DNA of 64,000 nucleotides from positions 1 through 64,000 of the forward strand of contig NZ_BOON01000002.1 of the NCBI RefSeq assembly GCF_016863255.1, read 5' to 3'. Both the position numbers and the translations under genes were made by a program. The notes under the pieces are model-generated. The model was not told the origin of the DNA, made no database searches, and was given only the letters and a program-made list of their open reading frames with translations. Shown here piece by piece: positions 39,341 to 50,277 of the stretch. Each line of letters opens with the position of its first letter. Positions within the stretch are counted from its first letter, which is position 1. This DNA is from Planosporangium mesophilum. GTDB taxonomy: Bacteria; Actinomycetota; Actinomycetes; Mycobacteriales; Micromonosporaceae.

Positions 39341-40788
39341 GGTCGACCCGCCGGCGACAACACCTTCTCGGGTACGGCCACGAGGTCGACGCCGCTGGCG
39401 GCGGTGACCCGGGCCGCGACCAGGTCGCCGGGGCGCAGGGTCGACAGCTCCAGCCCGCCGGCCACCAGCGTGGTCGAACCGTCGACCTCGGGCGCCTGGT
39501 GCGCCGCCCGGCCCTCCACGTCGTCTCCCTCGACGGTGTCCACCAGCACCTCCACGATCGAGTCCACCCGCTCGTCGGCCCGCTGCGCGCACACCTGCTC
39601 GACGAGGTCGGTGACCTTCTGGTACCGCCGCCGGATGGTGTCGGCGCGGACCTTGCCCGGCAGGCCGGCAGCCTCGGTGCCGTCCTCGTCGCTGTAGGCG
39701 AACACGCCGACGGCGTCCAGCCGCGCGGCCTCCAGGAAGCGCACCAGCTCCTCGACGTCGTCGCGGGTCTCGCCGGGGAAGCCCACGATGAAGTTGGACC
39801 GGGCACCGATCTCGGAGTCGAGTGCCCGGGCCGACGCGAGCAGGTCCAGGAACCGCTCGGTCGAGCCGAACCGGCGCATCCGGCGCAGGACCGGCTCGCT
39901 GGCGTGCTGGAACGACAGGTCGAAGTACGGCGCGACGCCGGGCGTGGTGGCGATGACCTCGACCAGGCCGGGGCGGGTCTCCGCCGGCTGGAGGTACGAG
40001 GCGCGTACCCGCACGATGCCGTCGACCGCGGCGAGCTGGGGCAGCAGCTTCTCCAGCAGCCTCGGGTCGCCCAGGTCCTTGCCGTACGAGGTGGAGTTCT
40101 CGCTGACCAGGACCAGCTCGCGGACGCCGGAGCCGGCCAGCCACTCCGCCTCGGCCAGGATCTCGTCGGGGGTACGGGAGACGAAGGCGCCACGGAAGCT
40201 CGGGATCGCGCAGAACGCGCAGCGGCGGTCGCAGCCGGAGGCGAGCTTGAGCGAGGCGACCGGTCCGCCGTCGAGGCGCCGGCGCAGGACCCCCCGCAGG
40301 TGCGCCGGGGTGTGCTCGTCGACGGCCAGGTGGCCGGGCACCACCACATCGGTACCGCGCCGCTCGACCGGGGTCAGCGGCAGCAGGGTACGCCGGTCGC
40401 GGGGCACGTGGGACTCGATCTTCTGCCCCTCGAGCACCTCCGACAGCCGGTCCGCGATGTCGGGGTAGTGGTCGAAGCCCAGCACGGCATCGGCCTCGGG
40501 GAGGCTGTCGGCCAGCTCCTTGCCGTACCGCTCGGCCATGCAGCCGGTCGCGACCACCTTGGCACCGGTGTCGGCGGCGGCCAGCAGGGTGTCGATCGAG
40601 TCCTGCTTGGCGGAGGCCACGAAGCCGCAGGTGTTGACGAGGACGACGTCGGCGTCGGCACCGTCGGTGCTCACCCGCCAGCCACCGGCGGCCAGCCGGG
40701 CGGCCAACTCCTCCGAGTCGACCTCGTTACGGGCGCAGCCCAGGGTGAGCAGGGCTACGCGACGGTCGCCGGTGGGAGTTTTCGACAT
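39337..40788 (-). CDS. rimO: Ribosomal protein S12 methylthiotransferase RimO
   Basis: 483-residue radical-SAM enzyme that methylthiolates Asp89 of ribosomal protein S12. The N-terminal domain starts [17 protein letters not shown] with the first cluster Cys at 18; NTCGF and GCMAERY supply the others. The SAM motif is CDRRCAFC, and a C-terminal TRAM domain follows. [11 protein letters not shown] separates RimO from MiaB (TYGCQMN). ATG at 40788 has only a very close GGAG, so initiation may be poor or leaderless. Coupled to pgsA by a GTGA overlap. Confidence 0.95.
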   Translation of the reverse strand: MSKTPTGDRRVALLTLGCARNEVDSEELAARLAAGGWRVSTDGADADVVLVNTCGFVASAKQDSIDTLLAAADTGAKVVATGCMAERYGKELADSLPEADAVLGFDHYPDIADRLSEVLEGQKIESHVPRDRRTLLPLTPVERRGTDVVVPGHLAVDEHTPAHLRGVLRRRLDGGPVASLKLASGCDRRCAFCAIPSFRGAFVSRTPDEILAEAEWLAGSGVRELVLVSENSTSYGKDLGDPRLLEKLLPQLAAVDGIVRVRASYLQPAETRPGLVEVIATTPGVAPYFDLSFQHASEPVLRRMRRFGSTERFLDLLASARALDSEIGARSNFIVGFPGETRDDVEELVRFLEAARLDAVGVFAYSDEDGTEAAGLPGKVRADTIRRRYQKVTDLVEQVCAQRADERVDSIVEVLVDTVEGDDVEGRAAHQAPEVDGSTTLVAGGLELSTLRPGDLVAARVTAASGVDLVAVPEKVLSPAGRP

Positions 40789-40849
40789 GCTCCGAGGGTA
40801 CCGAGGTCGCCACGCAACGCCCGCACCCGCTGTCTCCATGATCATGAAA

Positions 40850-40874
40850 TTCTTCCGTGTCCGGGCACGGAGAA
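40850..40874 (-). terminator. Hairpin downstream of ftsK
   Basis: A short stem (CCGTG with CACGG, extended imperfectly to about 8 bp) with a 6-nt loop lies directly after the ftsK stop and about 60 bp before rimO. The neighbouring CTCCATGATCATG (from 40834) resembles the palindrome at 33038-33053. Probably a weak terminator. Confidence 0.5.
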
Positions 40875-40878
40875 GTCT

Positions 40879-43509
40879 TCAGGAGTCCTCGCCGCGCAGG
40901 TTGGCCAGGATCTCCGCCAGCTCATCCGGCTTCACCAGGACGTCGCGGGCCTTCGAGCCCTCCGACGGGCCGACGACGCCCCGCGTCTCCATGAGGTCCA
41001 TCAGCCGGCCCGCCTTGGCGAAGCCGACGCGCAGCTTGCGCTGGAGCATCGAGGTGGAGCCGAACTGCGAGGTCACCACCAGCTCGATCGCCTGGAGCAA
41101 CACGTCGAGGTCGTCGCCGATCTCCTCGTCGACCTTCTTCTTCTCGCTCTCCGGCGCGGCGGTGACGTCCTCCCGGAACTCCGGCTCCCGCTGGTCCTTG
41201 CAGAACTTGACGACCGCGTTGATCTCCCGCTCGTCGACCCACGCGCCCTGCACCCGGATCGGCTTGGAGGCGCCCATCGGCAGATACAGCGCGTCGCCGC
41301 GGCCGATCAGCTTCTCCGCGCCGGGCTGGTCGAGGATGACCCGGGAGTCCGCGAGCGACGAAGTGGCGAACGCCAGCCGGGACGGCACGTTCGCCTTGAT
41401 CAGGCCGGTGACCACGTCGACGCTGGGCCGCTGGGTCGCCAGGACCAGGTGGATGCCGGCGGCGCGGGCGAGCTGGGTGATGCGTACCACCGAGTCCTCG
41501 ACGTCGCGCGGCGCCACCATCATCAGGTCCGCGAGCTCGTCGACGATCACGATCAGGTACGGGTACGGGCGGATCACGCGCTCGCTGCCGGGCGGGGCGG
41601 TGATCTTCCCGGCCCGTACCTTCTTGTTGTAGTCGTCGACGTGGCGCACGCCGGCCGCGGCGAGGTCGTCGTAGCGCATGTCCATCTCGCGTACGACCCA
41701 GTCGAGGGCGTCGGCGGCCTTCTTCGGGTTCGTCACGATCGGCGTGACCAGGTGCGGGATCCCCTCGTACGAGGTCATCTCGACCCGCTTCGGGTCGATC
41801 AGCAGCAGCCGCACCTCGTCCGGGGTGGCCCGGGTCAGCAGCGACACCAGCAGCGAGTTGAGGCAGGAGGACTTACCGGCACCGGTGGCGCCCGCGATGA
41901 GGATGTGCGGCATCTTGGCCAGGTTGGCCGTGACGTACCCGCCCTCGATGTCCTTGCCGAGGCCGACCACCAGCGGGTGGTGGTCGGAGGTCGCCTCGCG
42001 GGACCGCAGCACGTCGCCGAGCGTCACGTTCTCCCGGTCGAGGTTGGGGATCTCGACGCCGACCGCGCTCTTGCCGGGGATCGGGCTCATGATCCGCACG
42101 TCTGGCGACTTCACCGCGTACGCGATGTTCTTGGTCAGCTGGGTGATCCGCTCGACCTTCACGCCGTGGCCGACCTCGACCTCGTACCGCGTGACCGTCG
42201 GGCCGCGGGTGAAGCCGGTGACCGCCGCGTCCACGTTGAACTGCTCGAACACCCCCTGCAGGGAGTGGATCACCTCGTCGTTGGCCCGGGTACGGGCCTT
42301 CGGGGCGTCGCCCTTGGTGAGCAGGTTGGGCGGCGGCAGCTTGTAGTCGGCGTCGGTGAGCGCCAACTGCTCGGCCCGGGTGGGCGGCGGCGAGTGCTCC
42401 GGCGGCGGCTTGGGCTGCTTCTCCTTGGGCTTGTCGACCCGGTTCAGGGCGACCGTCTCGTACGCCGCGAGGCTGTCCCCGGTCTCCCGGCGTTCGGCGT
42501 CGTCGGTGAGCGCCGCGTCCAGCGCCGCCTCGGCGAGGACCGGGTCGTCGACCTTGCGGCGGCGCGACGGGCGGCGTCGGAGCCCGCCCCCGGCTGCCTC
42601 CTCGTCAGCGCTGACGTCCTCGTCGAGCACGTCCTCGGCCGGCGGTACGCCCATCGCCAGGTCCCGCAACTGCCGCAGCCGGTACGGGATCTGGTTGACC
42701 GGCGTCGCGGTGATCACGAGCAGGCCGAACACGCTCAGCATGATCAACAGCGGGACCGCCGCCCACGGGCTCACCGCGGCCGCGAGCAGCCCGCCGCTGG
42801 CGCTGCCGAGCAGGCCACCGGCCTTGTCCATCTGCGCCGGCGCGCTCGGCCGGCCGAACCCGAGGTGGAACAGGCCGGCGGAGCCGAGGAACAGCGCCGT
42901 CCAGCCGACGATGACCCGGCCCCGGCCGGTCTCCTCCTCGTCCGGCATCCGCATCAACCGGACCGCGCCCACGATCAGCAGGAACGGCAGCGCGAGCGAG
43001 ATCGAGCCGAAGAGCGTACGGGTGACGCCCGACAGCCACTGCCCCACCGGGCCGCCGGAGTTCCCCCAGATCGCGATGCCCAGGACCAGCGCGAGCCCGA
43101 TCATCGCCAGCCCGCCGCCGTCGCGGCGGTGCTCCGGATCCAACTCCTTGGCGGTGGCCGCCTGCCGGCCCAGCCCGCGCGCGACCCAGCCGAGCGCGTG
43201 CGCCAGGCCCATCCAGATGGCGACGAACGCCGAGGCGATCAGGCCGAGCCCGCTGGCGTAGAACTGGCGGCGGCGCACCGCGGCGGCGCGCTGGCGGGCC
43301 AGGGTCTCCCGCTGCCGCGCGGTCTTGCGGGCCTGCGCCGCGGTACCGCCCCGGGCCGCGGTGCCCCTGGTCGCGGCGCCCCTGGTCGCGGTGGTGGTCT
43401 TCTTCGGGGTGGCACGCTTGGACGCGCCGGCACGCGCGGGGGTACTCGCGCGGCGGTTCGTCTGAGGGGTACGGCTCGCCACGCTGTCACCGTAGCGGCG
43501 CCGGTCCAT
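40879..43509 (-). CDS. ftsK: DNA translocase FtsK/SpoIIIE
   Basis: 876-residue septal DNA pump that clears chromosome from the division site. A basic Thr/Ala/Arg-rich N-terminus (about 1-80) precedes four membrane helices (about 85-275), an acidic/Pro-rich linker, the alpha-beta translocase core with Walker A GATGAGKS (540-547), Walker B IVIVDELADLMM, and the C-terminal gamma winged helix (SMLQRKLRVGFAKAGRLMDLME region) that reads orienting sequences. Start 43509 is uncertain; a GTG at 43482 with GGTGA upstream is an alternative. The linker is short compared with E. coli FtsK. Confidence 0.95.
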   Translation of the reverse strand: MDRRRYGDSVASRTPQTNRRASTPARAGASKRATPKKTTTATRGAATRGTAARGGTAAQARKTARQRETLARQRAAAVRRRQFYASGLGLIASAFVAIWMGLAHALGWVARGLGRQAATAKELDPEHRRDGGGLAMIGLALVLGIAIWGNSGGPVGQWLSGVTRTLFGSISLALPFLLIVGAVRLMRMPDEEETGRGRVIVGWTALFLGSAGLFHLGFGRPSAPAQMDKAGGLLGSASGGLLAAAVSPWAAVPLLIMLSVFGLLVITATPVNQIPYRLRQLRDLAMGVPPAEDVLDEDVSADEEAAGGGLRRRPSRRRKVDDPVLAEAALDAALTDDAERRETGDSLAAYETVALNRVDKPKEKQPKPPPEHSPPPTRAEQLALTDADYKLPPPNLLTKGDAPKARTRANDEVIHSLQGVFEQFNVDAAVTGFTRGPTVTRYEVEVGHGVKVERITQLTKNIAYAVKSPDVRIMSPIPGKSAVGVEIPNLDRENVTLGDVLRSREATSDHHPLVVGLGKDIEGGYVTANLAKMPHILIAGATGAGKSSCLNSLLVSLLTRATPDEVRLLLIDPKRVEMTSYEGIPHLVTPIVTNPKKAADALDWVVREMDMRYDDLAAAGVRHVDDYNKKVRAGKITAPPGSERVIRPYPYLIVIVDELADLMMVAPRDVEDSVVRITQLARAAGIHLVLATQRPSVDVVTGLIKANVPSRLAFATSSLADSRVILDQPGAEKLIGRGDALYLPMGASKPIRVQGAWVDEREINAVVKFCKDQREPEFREDVTAAPESEKKKVDEEIGDDLDVLLQAIELVVTSQFGSTSMLQRKLRVGFAKAGRLMDLMETRGVVGPSEGSKARDVLVKPDELAEILANLRGEDS

Positions 43510-43548
43510 GGAGGACCGTAGGCGCGCCGTCGCCGGGTATGCGGGTCG

Positions 43549-43908
43549 TCACCCTCGCCCGGACCGCCACCGCCGGTACGCGAGCAGCCAGGAGCCGAGC
43601 ACGACCACCGCGATCAGTGCGTGCAGCGCCTCGGTGAACCGCGCCGGGTAGAGCACGCCCTCGATGTACCGGTCGATGAAGCCCTTGCTCGACACCGCCT
43701 CCCCGGCCCGTACCCGGGCCCAGTTCTCGGCCCGGGTCAGCGGGCAGGTGAGCGGGACGGCGACGACGAGCAGGCCCCAGCCGGCCGCGACGAGATGCGG
43801 CCAGAACAGCTTCGGCCACCGGATCGCGGGCAGGCCGCCCAGCACCACGTACGCCACGAACGCGGCATGCGCGACGAGGATCGCGGTGACCAGCAGCCGG
43901 TAGGGCAT
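43549..43908 (-). CDS. DUF2784 membrane protein
   Basis: 119-residue integral membrane protein with three hydrophobic helices. The central CPLTRAENWARVR stretch and the GFIDRYIEGVLYP segment identify DUF2784. Function unknown. It lies 39 bp upstream of ftsK on the same strand and may be co-transcribed. Confidence 0.82.
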   Translation of the reverse strand: MPYRLLVTAILVAHAAFVAYVVLGGLPAIRWPKLFWPHLVAAGWGLLVVAVPLTCPLTRAENWARVRAGEAVSSKGFIDRYIEGVLYPARFTEALHALIAVVVLGSWLLAYRRWRSGRG

Positions 43909-44027
43909 ACGCCCAGCGTAGGGCTCGCACCGTCGGCGAATCCATCGACAGATGGCGCCACGCCGGGGCCGGGCCGGGCGGATCCACCCGGCTCGGTGCA
44001 TACTCCCCGGTGGGGAGGTGAACGGCG

Positions 44028-44705
44028 TTGGCGGTACCGGGAGCGCACTCCGAACGGCTGCGGCCACCGTTCACCGTGGACACTCTGTTCGCGCTGCCCG
44101 ACAACGATCTGCGGTACGAGGTACTGGAGGGTGACCTGGTCGTGTCCGCCGCCGCAGAGCCACGGCGCAACCTGGCCGCCGACCGCCTGCGTACCCTCGT
44201 CGCGGCCGCACTGCCCCCGGACGTCGAGGTGATCCGCAACAGCGCGCTGCGGCTGCCCAACGGCGACGGCCCCATCCCGGACCTGCTCGTCACGACGGCC
44301 GATCCCGACGCCGCGCCGCGCGGCATCCCGGCGGGGCTGGTCCACACGGTCGTCGAGGTGGTGTCGCCGCCGTCGACCACCGCCGGTCGGGTCACCAAGA
44401 AGTGGCTGTACACCGCCGCCGGCATCCCGTGCTACTGGCGGGTGGAGCTGCGGCCCTGGTGGGAGCACCTGTGCCCGGTGCCGGCGATCGTGGTGCGGAT
44501 GCTGGGCGAGGACGGCAACTGGCGTACCACGCTGCACCCGGCCGGTGAGCCGGCCGCGCTACCACTCATGGTCGGCCGCCGGGAGCTGCTGACCCTCACG
44601 CTGGACCCGGCCGCGCTGGTCGGACGCCGGTCCCGACCTCAATCCGACGGTCACCCGGAGCGGACCCCGGTCCCGGTCTCCACCGCACGGCGGCTGACGG
44701 TGTAG
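44028..44705 (+). CDS. Uma2 family putative endonuclease
   Basis: 225-residue protein of the Uma2 (DUF820) family with a PD-(D/E)XK nuclease fold. FTVDTLFALPDNDLRYEVLEGDLVV is the usual N-terminus (domain at about 15-40), PDLLV and VVEVVSPPS supply the acidic catalytic residues, followed by KKWLYTAAGIPCYWRVE. A TTG start at 44028 is supported by GGAGG 9 nt upstream and by the position of the conserved N-terminus. These families are often multicopy in actinobacteria; role unknown. The stop lies inside the loop of a strong hairpin. Confidence 0.82.
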   Translation: MAVPGAHSERLRPPFTVDTLFALPDNDLRYEVLEGDLVVSAAAEPRRNLAADRLRTLVAAALPPDVEVIRNSALRLPNGDGPIPDLLVTTADPDAAPRGIPAGLVHTVVEVVSPPSTTAGRVTKKWLYTAAGIPCYWRVELRPWWEHLCPVPAIVVRMLGEDGNWRTTLHPAGEPAALPLMVGRRELLTLTLDPAALVGRRSRPQSDGHPERTPVPVSTARRLTV

Positions 44706-44727
44706 CTACGCCGTCAGCCGCCGTGCG
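44684..44727. terminator. Bidirectional terminator between uma2-like gene and rnj
   Basis: Perfect 17-bp stem (44684-44700 with 44711-44727) with a 10-nt loop that contains the stop codon of the plus-strand gene. An A-rich run (44731-44735) follows on the plus strand, that is, a T-run precedes the hairpin for the minus strand. It separates two convergent genes. Confidence 0.88.
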
Positions 44728-44738
44728 ACAGAAAAACC

Positions 44739-46423
<1,685 letters not shown>

Positions 46424-46427
<4 letters not shown>

Positions 46428-47398
46428 TGGTCGACTCCCAGATTGTGCGTGGTCAGCGCGTGGGCCTCGATGGCGGCCGCGCGTACGGCATCGCCGAGCG
46501 TGAGACCGGCGGCGGCGCAGTCCTCCCGCAGGCGGGCGATCTCGGCTGGGCCCACCTCGCACAGCGGCGGGCGGACCGGCCCGGCCGGCAGGTCCTGCAG
46601 CATGAGCGCCGCCTTCGTGAGGATGACGCCCTGGGTACGGAAGAAGCCCTCGAACACCGGCAGCAGTTCGTGGTGCAGTTCCAGGGCTCGGGCGACCTCG
46701 CCCGCCTCGTACGCGGTGATCATCTCCTTGGTACGGCGACCGAAGAGGTGGGTCGGCACACCGACCACGCCGACCGCGCCCACCGCCAGCAGGGGCAGCG
46801 TCAGCTTGTCGTCGCCGGAGTAGACGGCCAGGTCGGTCCGCCTGGTCACCCAGGCGGTCTGCACGATGTCGCCCTTGGCGTCCTTGACGGCCACGATGCG
46901 CTCGTGCTCGGCCAGCCGCACCATCGTCTCGGTCTCGATCGGGACGCCGGTACGGCCCGGGATGTCGTACACCATGATCGGCAGGCCGCACTGGTCGGCA
47001 ACCGTGGTGAAGTGGTAGATCAGGCCGCTCTGCGGCGGCTTGTTGTAGTACGGCGTGACCACGAGAGCGGCGTGCGCCCCCGCCTTCTCGGCCGCGCGGG
47101 CCAGCTCGACGGTGTGGCGGGTGTCGTTGGTACCGACGCCGGCGATGATCTGGGCCCGGTCTCCGACGGCCTCCAGGACGGCCCGCAGCAGCGCGTCCTT
47201 CTCCGCGTCGGTCGTCGTGGCCGACTCACCCGTCGTGCCGTTCACCACGAGACCGTCGTTGTCCTGCTCGTCGACGAGGTAGGTGGCCAGCCGCGCGGCT
47301 CCGTCGAGGTCGAGGGAGCCGTCGGGGTGGAACGGCGTCACCATGGCGGTGACGAGGCGGCCGAACGGCCGGCGCGGGTCGGGGGCACTCCGGGTCAT
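46424..47398 (-). CDS. dapA: 4-hydroxy-tetrahydrodipicolinate synthase
   Basis: 324-residue aldolase-type enzyme condensing pyruvate with aspartate semialdehyde in lysine/diaminopimelate synthesis. NGTTGE (53-58) and YDIPGRTG (144-151) line the active site, and Lys172 in AVKDAKGD forms the Schiff base. ATG at 47398 is preferred to an in-frame codon 9 bp earlier. Translationally coupled to rnj. dapB is encoded 5 kb downstream. Confidence 0.95.
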
Positions 47399-47459
47399 AG
47401 CCCACAACCTAGCGTGCCACCGTCACCGTCGATCTTCGACCTAAAGATCCACACTTGGA

Positions 47460-48212
47460 TCACGCCTCCCACGCGTATGGACTCGCCGCGATCTCCGTAC
47501 CGTCGGCGAGCGCGGAGATGGTGAAGTCCCCGAACACGTTGGGCGCCACCCGCTGCAGCTCCCGCAGGCATGCCACCGCGACCTGCCGCATCTCCACGTC
47601 GGCGTGCTCGGTGGCGCGGACGGCGACGAAATGCCGCCAGGCCCGGTAGTTCCCGGTCACCACGAGGCGGGTTTCGATGGCGCCGGGAAGCAGCGCCCGC
47701 GCCGCCTGCCGGGCCTGCTTGCGTCGTAGGGTGGCTCCCTGCCCGTCGGCGAACTTCCGCTCCAACCCCTCCAGGATCTCATGGTAGGCGCGTACACCCG
47801 CCTCCGCCGCCGCCACGAACTTCTTGTGCAGGTCGGGATCGTCGGCGATGACGTCCGGCTCCACGATCTCGGCCTCGGGCTCGGCCACGTACCGGGGCGA
47901 CAGCTCCGAGTACGACAGGTGCCGGTGCCGCACCAGCTGGTGGGCCAGGGCGCGGGAGACGCCCGTGAGGTAGAACGTGGCGACGCCGTGCTCGAACACC
48001 GACAGGTGGCCCACCTCGATGAGGTGCCGCAGGTACCCGGCGTTCGTGGCGGTCGCCGATACCGGCTTGGACCAGGACTGGTAGCAGGACCGGCCGGCGA
48101 ACTCGGCGAGCGCCTGCCCGCCCTCGGCGTCCGTGGACCAGGGCACGTCGTCGGGCGCCTCGAAGTGTGTCCAGCCGACCATCCGCACCTGCGGCGACAC
48201 GACCTCGGCCAC
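47460..48212 (-). CDS. thyX: FAD-dependent thymidylate synthase ThyX
   Basis: 250-residue flavoenzyme that methylates dUMP using methylene-tetrahydrofolate and NADPH. The signature [13 protein letters not shown] (95-107) matches RHRxxSxxxxSxR. Other blocks: [20 protein letters not shown] (split here at 73-92) and the C-terminal RHFVAVR. I chose GTG 48212 because AAGGAG is 6 nt upstream; an upstream in-frame start (48239) has none. Confidence 0.95.
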   Translation of the reverse strand: MAEVVSPQVRMVGWTHFEAPDDVPWSTDAEGGQALAEFAGRSCYQSWSKPVSATATNAGYLRHLIEVGHLSVFEHGVATFYLTGVSRALAHQLVRHRHLSYSELSPRYVAEPEAEIVEPDVIADDPDLHKKFVAAAEAGVRAYHEILEGLERKFADGQGATLRRKQARQAARALLPGAIETRLVVTGNYRAWRHFVAVRATEHADVEMRQVAVACLRELQRVAPNVFGDFTISALADGTEIAASPYAWEA

Positions 48213-48289
48213 GACTGTCTCCTTCCCGGGACGACTCAACCCAGGCTAGCCGCCGACCGGGTGGCGGCCACATGACGCCGCTCTGCCGC

Positions 48290-48318
48290 TTGACTGACGT
48301 CATGAATGACGTCATAGT
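48290..48318 (+). promoter_or_regulatory. Promoter with twin TGACGTCA operators
   Basis: TTGACT (48290-48295) and CATAGT (48313-48318) are separated by 17 bp. Two perfect 8-bp palindromes TGACGTCA (48295-48302 and 48307-48314), 12 bp apart centre to centre, fill the spacer. The expected transcription start coincides with the ATG at 48325, so the mRNA is probably leaderless. Two half-turn-spaced palindromes suit a ribbon-helix-helix dimer pair, and the downstream gene encodes such a protein, so autoregulation is likely. Confidence 0.72.
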
Positions 48319-48324
48319 GAAGCC

Positions 48325-48831
48325 ATGGACCTCAGCCCGTACCTTGAAGCGCTCCGCCGCGATCTCGCGGCAGCCGCCGCGCCCGGCGGTCCCGACGTGA
48401 CCCGCGCCGCCGAACTGCTCACCGGTTCGCTGGAGGCCTCGGCCCGGCTGTGTCTGCTCGAGGCGCTGTCCGACGCCACCGCGGAGATCACGACGCGACT
48501 GCATTCGGCCAGCGTCGAGGTGCGGCTGCGTGGCCGCGAGGCCGACCTCGTCGTCACGGACGTGCCGGAGTTCACCGCCCCGACCCCGCCACCACCGCCG
48601 GCGGGAGACGCGGCCGACCTGGCCCGGGTCACCCTCCGGCTGCCCGAGCACCTCAAGAGCCAGGTGGAGCGGGCCGCCAGCGTCGAGGGCATCTCGGTGA
48701 ACGCCTGGCTGGTCCGCGCGATCGGCGGGGCGCTCTACTCCGGACCCGGGATGCCGCCGACGCCGCCCGGCCCGCCGCGGCCGCCCCGACCGGGTCGCGG
48801 CCGCCGCATCACCGGCTTCGCACAGTCCTGA
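48325..48831 (+). CDS. Ribbon-helix-helix (HicB-like antitoxin type) regulator
   Basis: 168 residues. The C-terminal part (about 98-138) is a ribbon-helix-helix DNA-binding domain: beta strand RVTLRLPEHLK, helix QVERAASVEGI, then SVNAWLVRAIGGAL. The N-terminal about 90 residues are Ala/Leu-rich, with no recognised domain, joined by a Pro-rich linker; the C-terminal tail is Pro/Gly/Arg-rich. No toxin gene adjoins, so the antitoxin label is structural only. The downstream DUF4097 gene (52-bp gap) is the probable partner. No Shine-Dalgarno precedes the ATG, in keeping with leaderless expression. Confidence 0.82.
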   Translation: MDLSPYLEALRRDLAAAAAPGGPDVTRAAELLTGSLEASARLCLLEALSDATAEITTRLHSASVEVRLRGREADLVVTDVPEFTAPTPPPPPAGDAADLARVTLRLPEHLKSQVERAASVEGISVNAWLVRAIGGALYSGPGMPPTPPGPPRPPRPGRGRRITGFAQS

Positions 48832-48883
48832 CCCCTGTCCCCGCCTGACCCCCTGTCCCCGCCAGCCCTTCGAGGAGATCACG

Positions 48884-49693
48884 ATGTACGAGTTCGACTG
48901 CCCCGAGCCGGTCAGCCTGTCCCTGCGCATCGCCGGCGGGGACGCCGAGATCGTCGCCGAGGACCGTCGGGACGCGACGGTGGAGGTCGCGCCCTTCGAC
49001 AGCAGCGACGCCTCCCGCGACGCCGCCGCCCGTACCCGGGTGGAGCTGCACGACGGCACCCTCGTGGTGGAGGCGCCGGAGGTGACCGGCTGGCTGTTCC
49101 GGCGCGGCCAACGGGTACGAGTGAGGGTGCGGCTGCCCCAGGACGGCGACCTCGCCGTCAAGGTCGCCTCCGCCGACGTACGGGCGGCCGGTCGTTACCG
49201 CTCCGCCAGCATCGTCAGCGCCTCCGGCGACCTGGCCGTCGAGCACGTCACCGGTGACGCGTCGGCCAACGCGGCGAGCGGCGACGTCCGGCTGGGCCGG
49301 GTCGACGGCCGGCTGCGGGTCAACGGCGCCTCCGGCGACATCGCGGTCGGGTACGTCGGCGTCGACGTCAACGCCAAGTCCGCCAGCGGCGACGTCGTGG
49401 TCAACCAGGCGGGCGGGTCGGTGCGGGCCACGACGGCCTCCGGTGACATCAGCGTGGGTACCGCGACGACCGGCACGGTACGGGTGAACTCCGCCTCCGG
49501 CGACGTCAGCATCGGGGTGGCGGCCGGCATCGGGGTGTGGCTCGACCTCACCTCGATCTCCGGCGACACCCGTACCGACCTCGCCATGCCCACCGGCCAG
49601 GGCGACCAGTCGGCGGCCGCGCTGAGCCTCGAGGTACGCACCGTCAGCGGCGACATCGACGTGCACCGCGTGGAGCTGCACGCCGCCGCGTGA
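48884..49693 (+). CDS. DUF4097 beta-strand repeat protein
   Basis: 269 residues of repeated beta strands. Eight copies of an xxSGD motif (SASGDL, AASGDV, GASGDI, SASGDV, TASGDI, SASGDV, SISGDT, TVSGDI) recur about every 17-20 residues between 107 and 262, predicting a right-handed parallel beta-helix-like fold as in DUF4097. No signal peptide or membrane helix is visible, so it should be cytoplasmic. Function unknown. GGAG lies 7 nt before the ATG. Probably co-transcribed with the RHH regulator gene. The 50-bp gap contains two copies of a CTGTCCCCGCC-type repeat. Confidence 0.85.
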   Translation: MYEFDCPEPVSLSLRIAGGDAEIVAEDRRDATVEVAPFDSSDASRDAAARTRVELHDGTLVVEAPEVTGWLFRRGQRVRVRVRLPQDGDLAVKVASADVRAAGRYRSASIVSASGDLAVEHVTGDASANAASGDVRLGRVDGRLRVNGASGDIAVGYVGVDVNAKSASGDVVVNQAGGSVRATTASGDISVGTATTGTVRVNSASGDVSIGVAAGIGVWLDLTSISGDTRTDLAMPTGQGDQSAAALSLEVRTVSGDIDVHRVELHAAA

Positions 49694-49727
49694 GCGGACC
49701 TCCCATGACCGTGGGAGAGGGTGGACC

Positions 49728-50240
49728 TCAGACGTAGAGCCAGGTGAACGGGGCCCAGGGCAGGTTCCGCAGCACCGAGAAGACGAACCAGACGGCGAGG
49801 AACACCGCCAGCGTCGTCGGCGACAGCCGGAACGCCGGCAGCACCTCCCGCTTGGCCACCAGCTTGGCCGACCAGGCCACGTACATGTACACCAGGAACG
49901 GCACCGCGAACACGAACAGCGCGTGGTTGCGGGCGGCCTGCGGCAGGTTGCCGTGCAGCAGGTACCAGAACGCGCGGGTGCCGCCGCAGCCCGGACAGTC
50001 GAACCCGGTGGTGAGCTTGAGCAGGCAGGTCGGTGCGGAGTACGCGCCGGAGGTGGTGGGGTCGGAGATCATCACGTACCCCACCGCGCCGGCGAAACAG
50101 GTGGCGATGGCGGCCGGCGCGGCCCACGCCGGCGAACGCTCCACGACCCGGAGGACGAACCGGCTGAACCGGCTCGGCTCGGGCACCACGTAGGGCGGCG
50201 GGGCCGGGTATGTCACCGCTTGCTCACCGATCGGGGTCAT
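49728..50240 (-). CDS. DUF2752 membrane protein
   Basis: 170-residue membrane protein with three to four hydrophobic helices. FDCPGCGGTRAFWYLLHG is the DUF2752 hallmark: a CPGCGGTR loop at the membrane face. Function unknown. The ATG at 50240 has GAGG 6 nt upstream and is preferred over 50288, which would overlap the neighbouring gene. Confidence 0.85.
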   Translation of the reverse strand: MTPIGEQAVTYPAPPPYVVPEPSRFSRFVLRVVERSPAWAAPAAIATCFAGAVGYVMISDPTTSGAYSAPTCLLKLTTGFDCPGCGGTRAFWYLLHGNLPQAARNHALFVFAVPFLVYMYVAWSAKLVAKREVLPAFRLSPTTLAVFLAVWFVFSVLRNLPWAPFTWLYV

Positions 50241-50277
50241 CGCTACCTCGGGTATCTGGGAGTGCGGTCGATCGTTT

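Noticed and set aside
43360-43420. Short repeats in the start of ftsK
   Set aside because: The 15-bp repetition encodes a Thr/Ala/Arg-rich basic linker; such low complexity is usual in FtsK N-termini of high-GC species.
39322-43521. Plus-strand open frame of about 1400 codons
   Set aside because: It lies antisense to rimO, pgsA and ftsK, all with intact family motifs; its composition is what the complement of GC-rich codons gives, and there is no domain or ribosome-binding site.
48325-49693. Toxin-antitoxin module
   Set aside because: The RHH protein resembles HicB-type antitoxins in its DNA-binding part, but the neighbour is a DUF4097 beta-repeat protein with no RNase or gyrase-poison motif.
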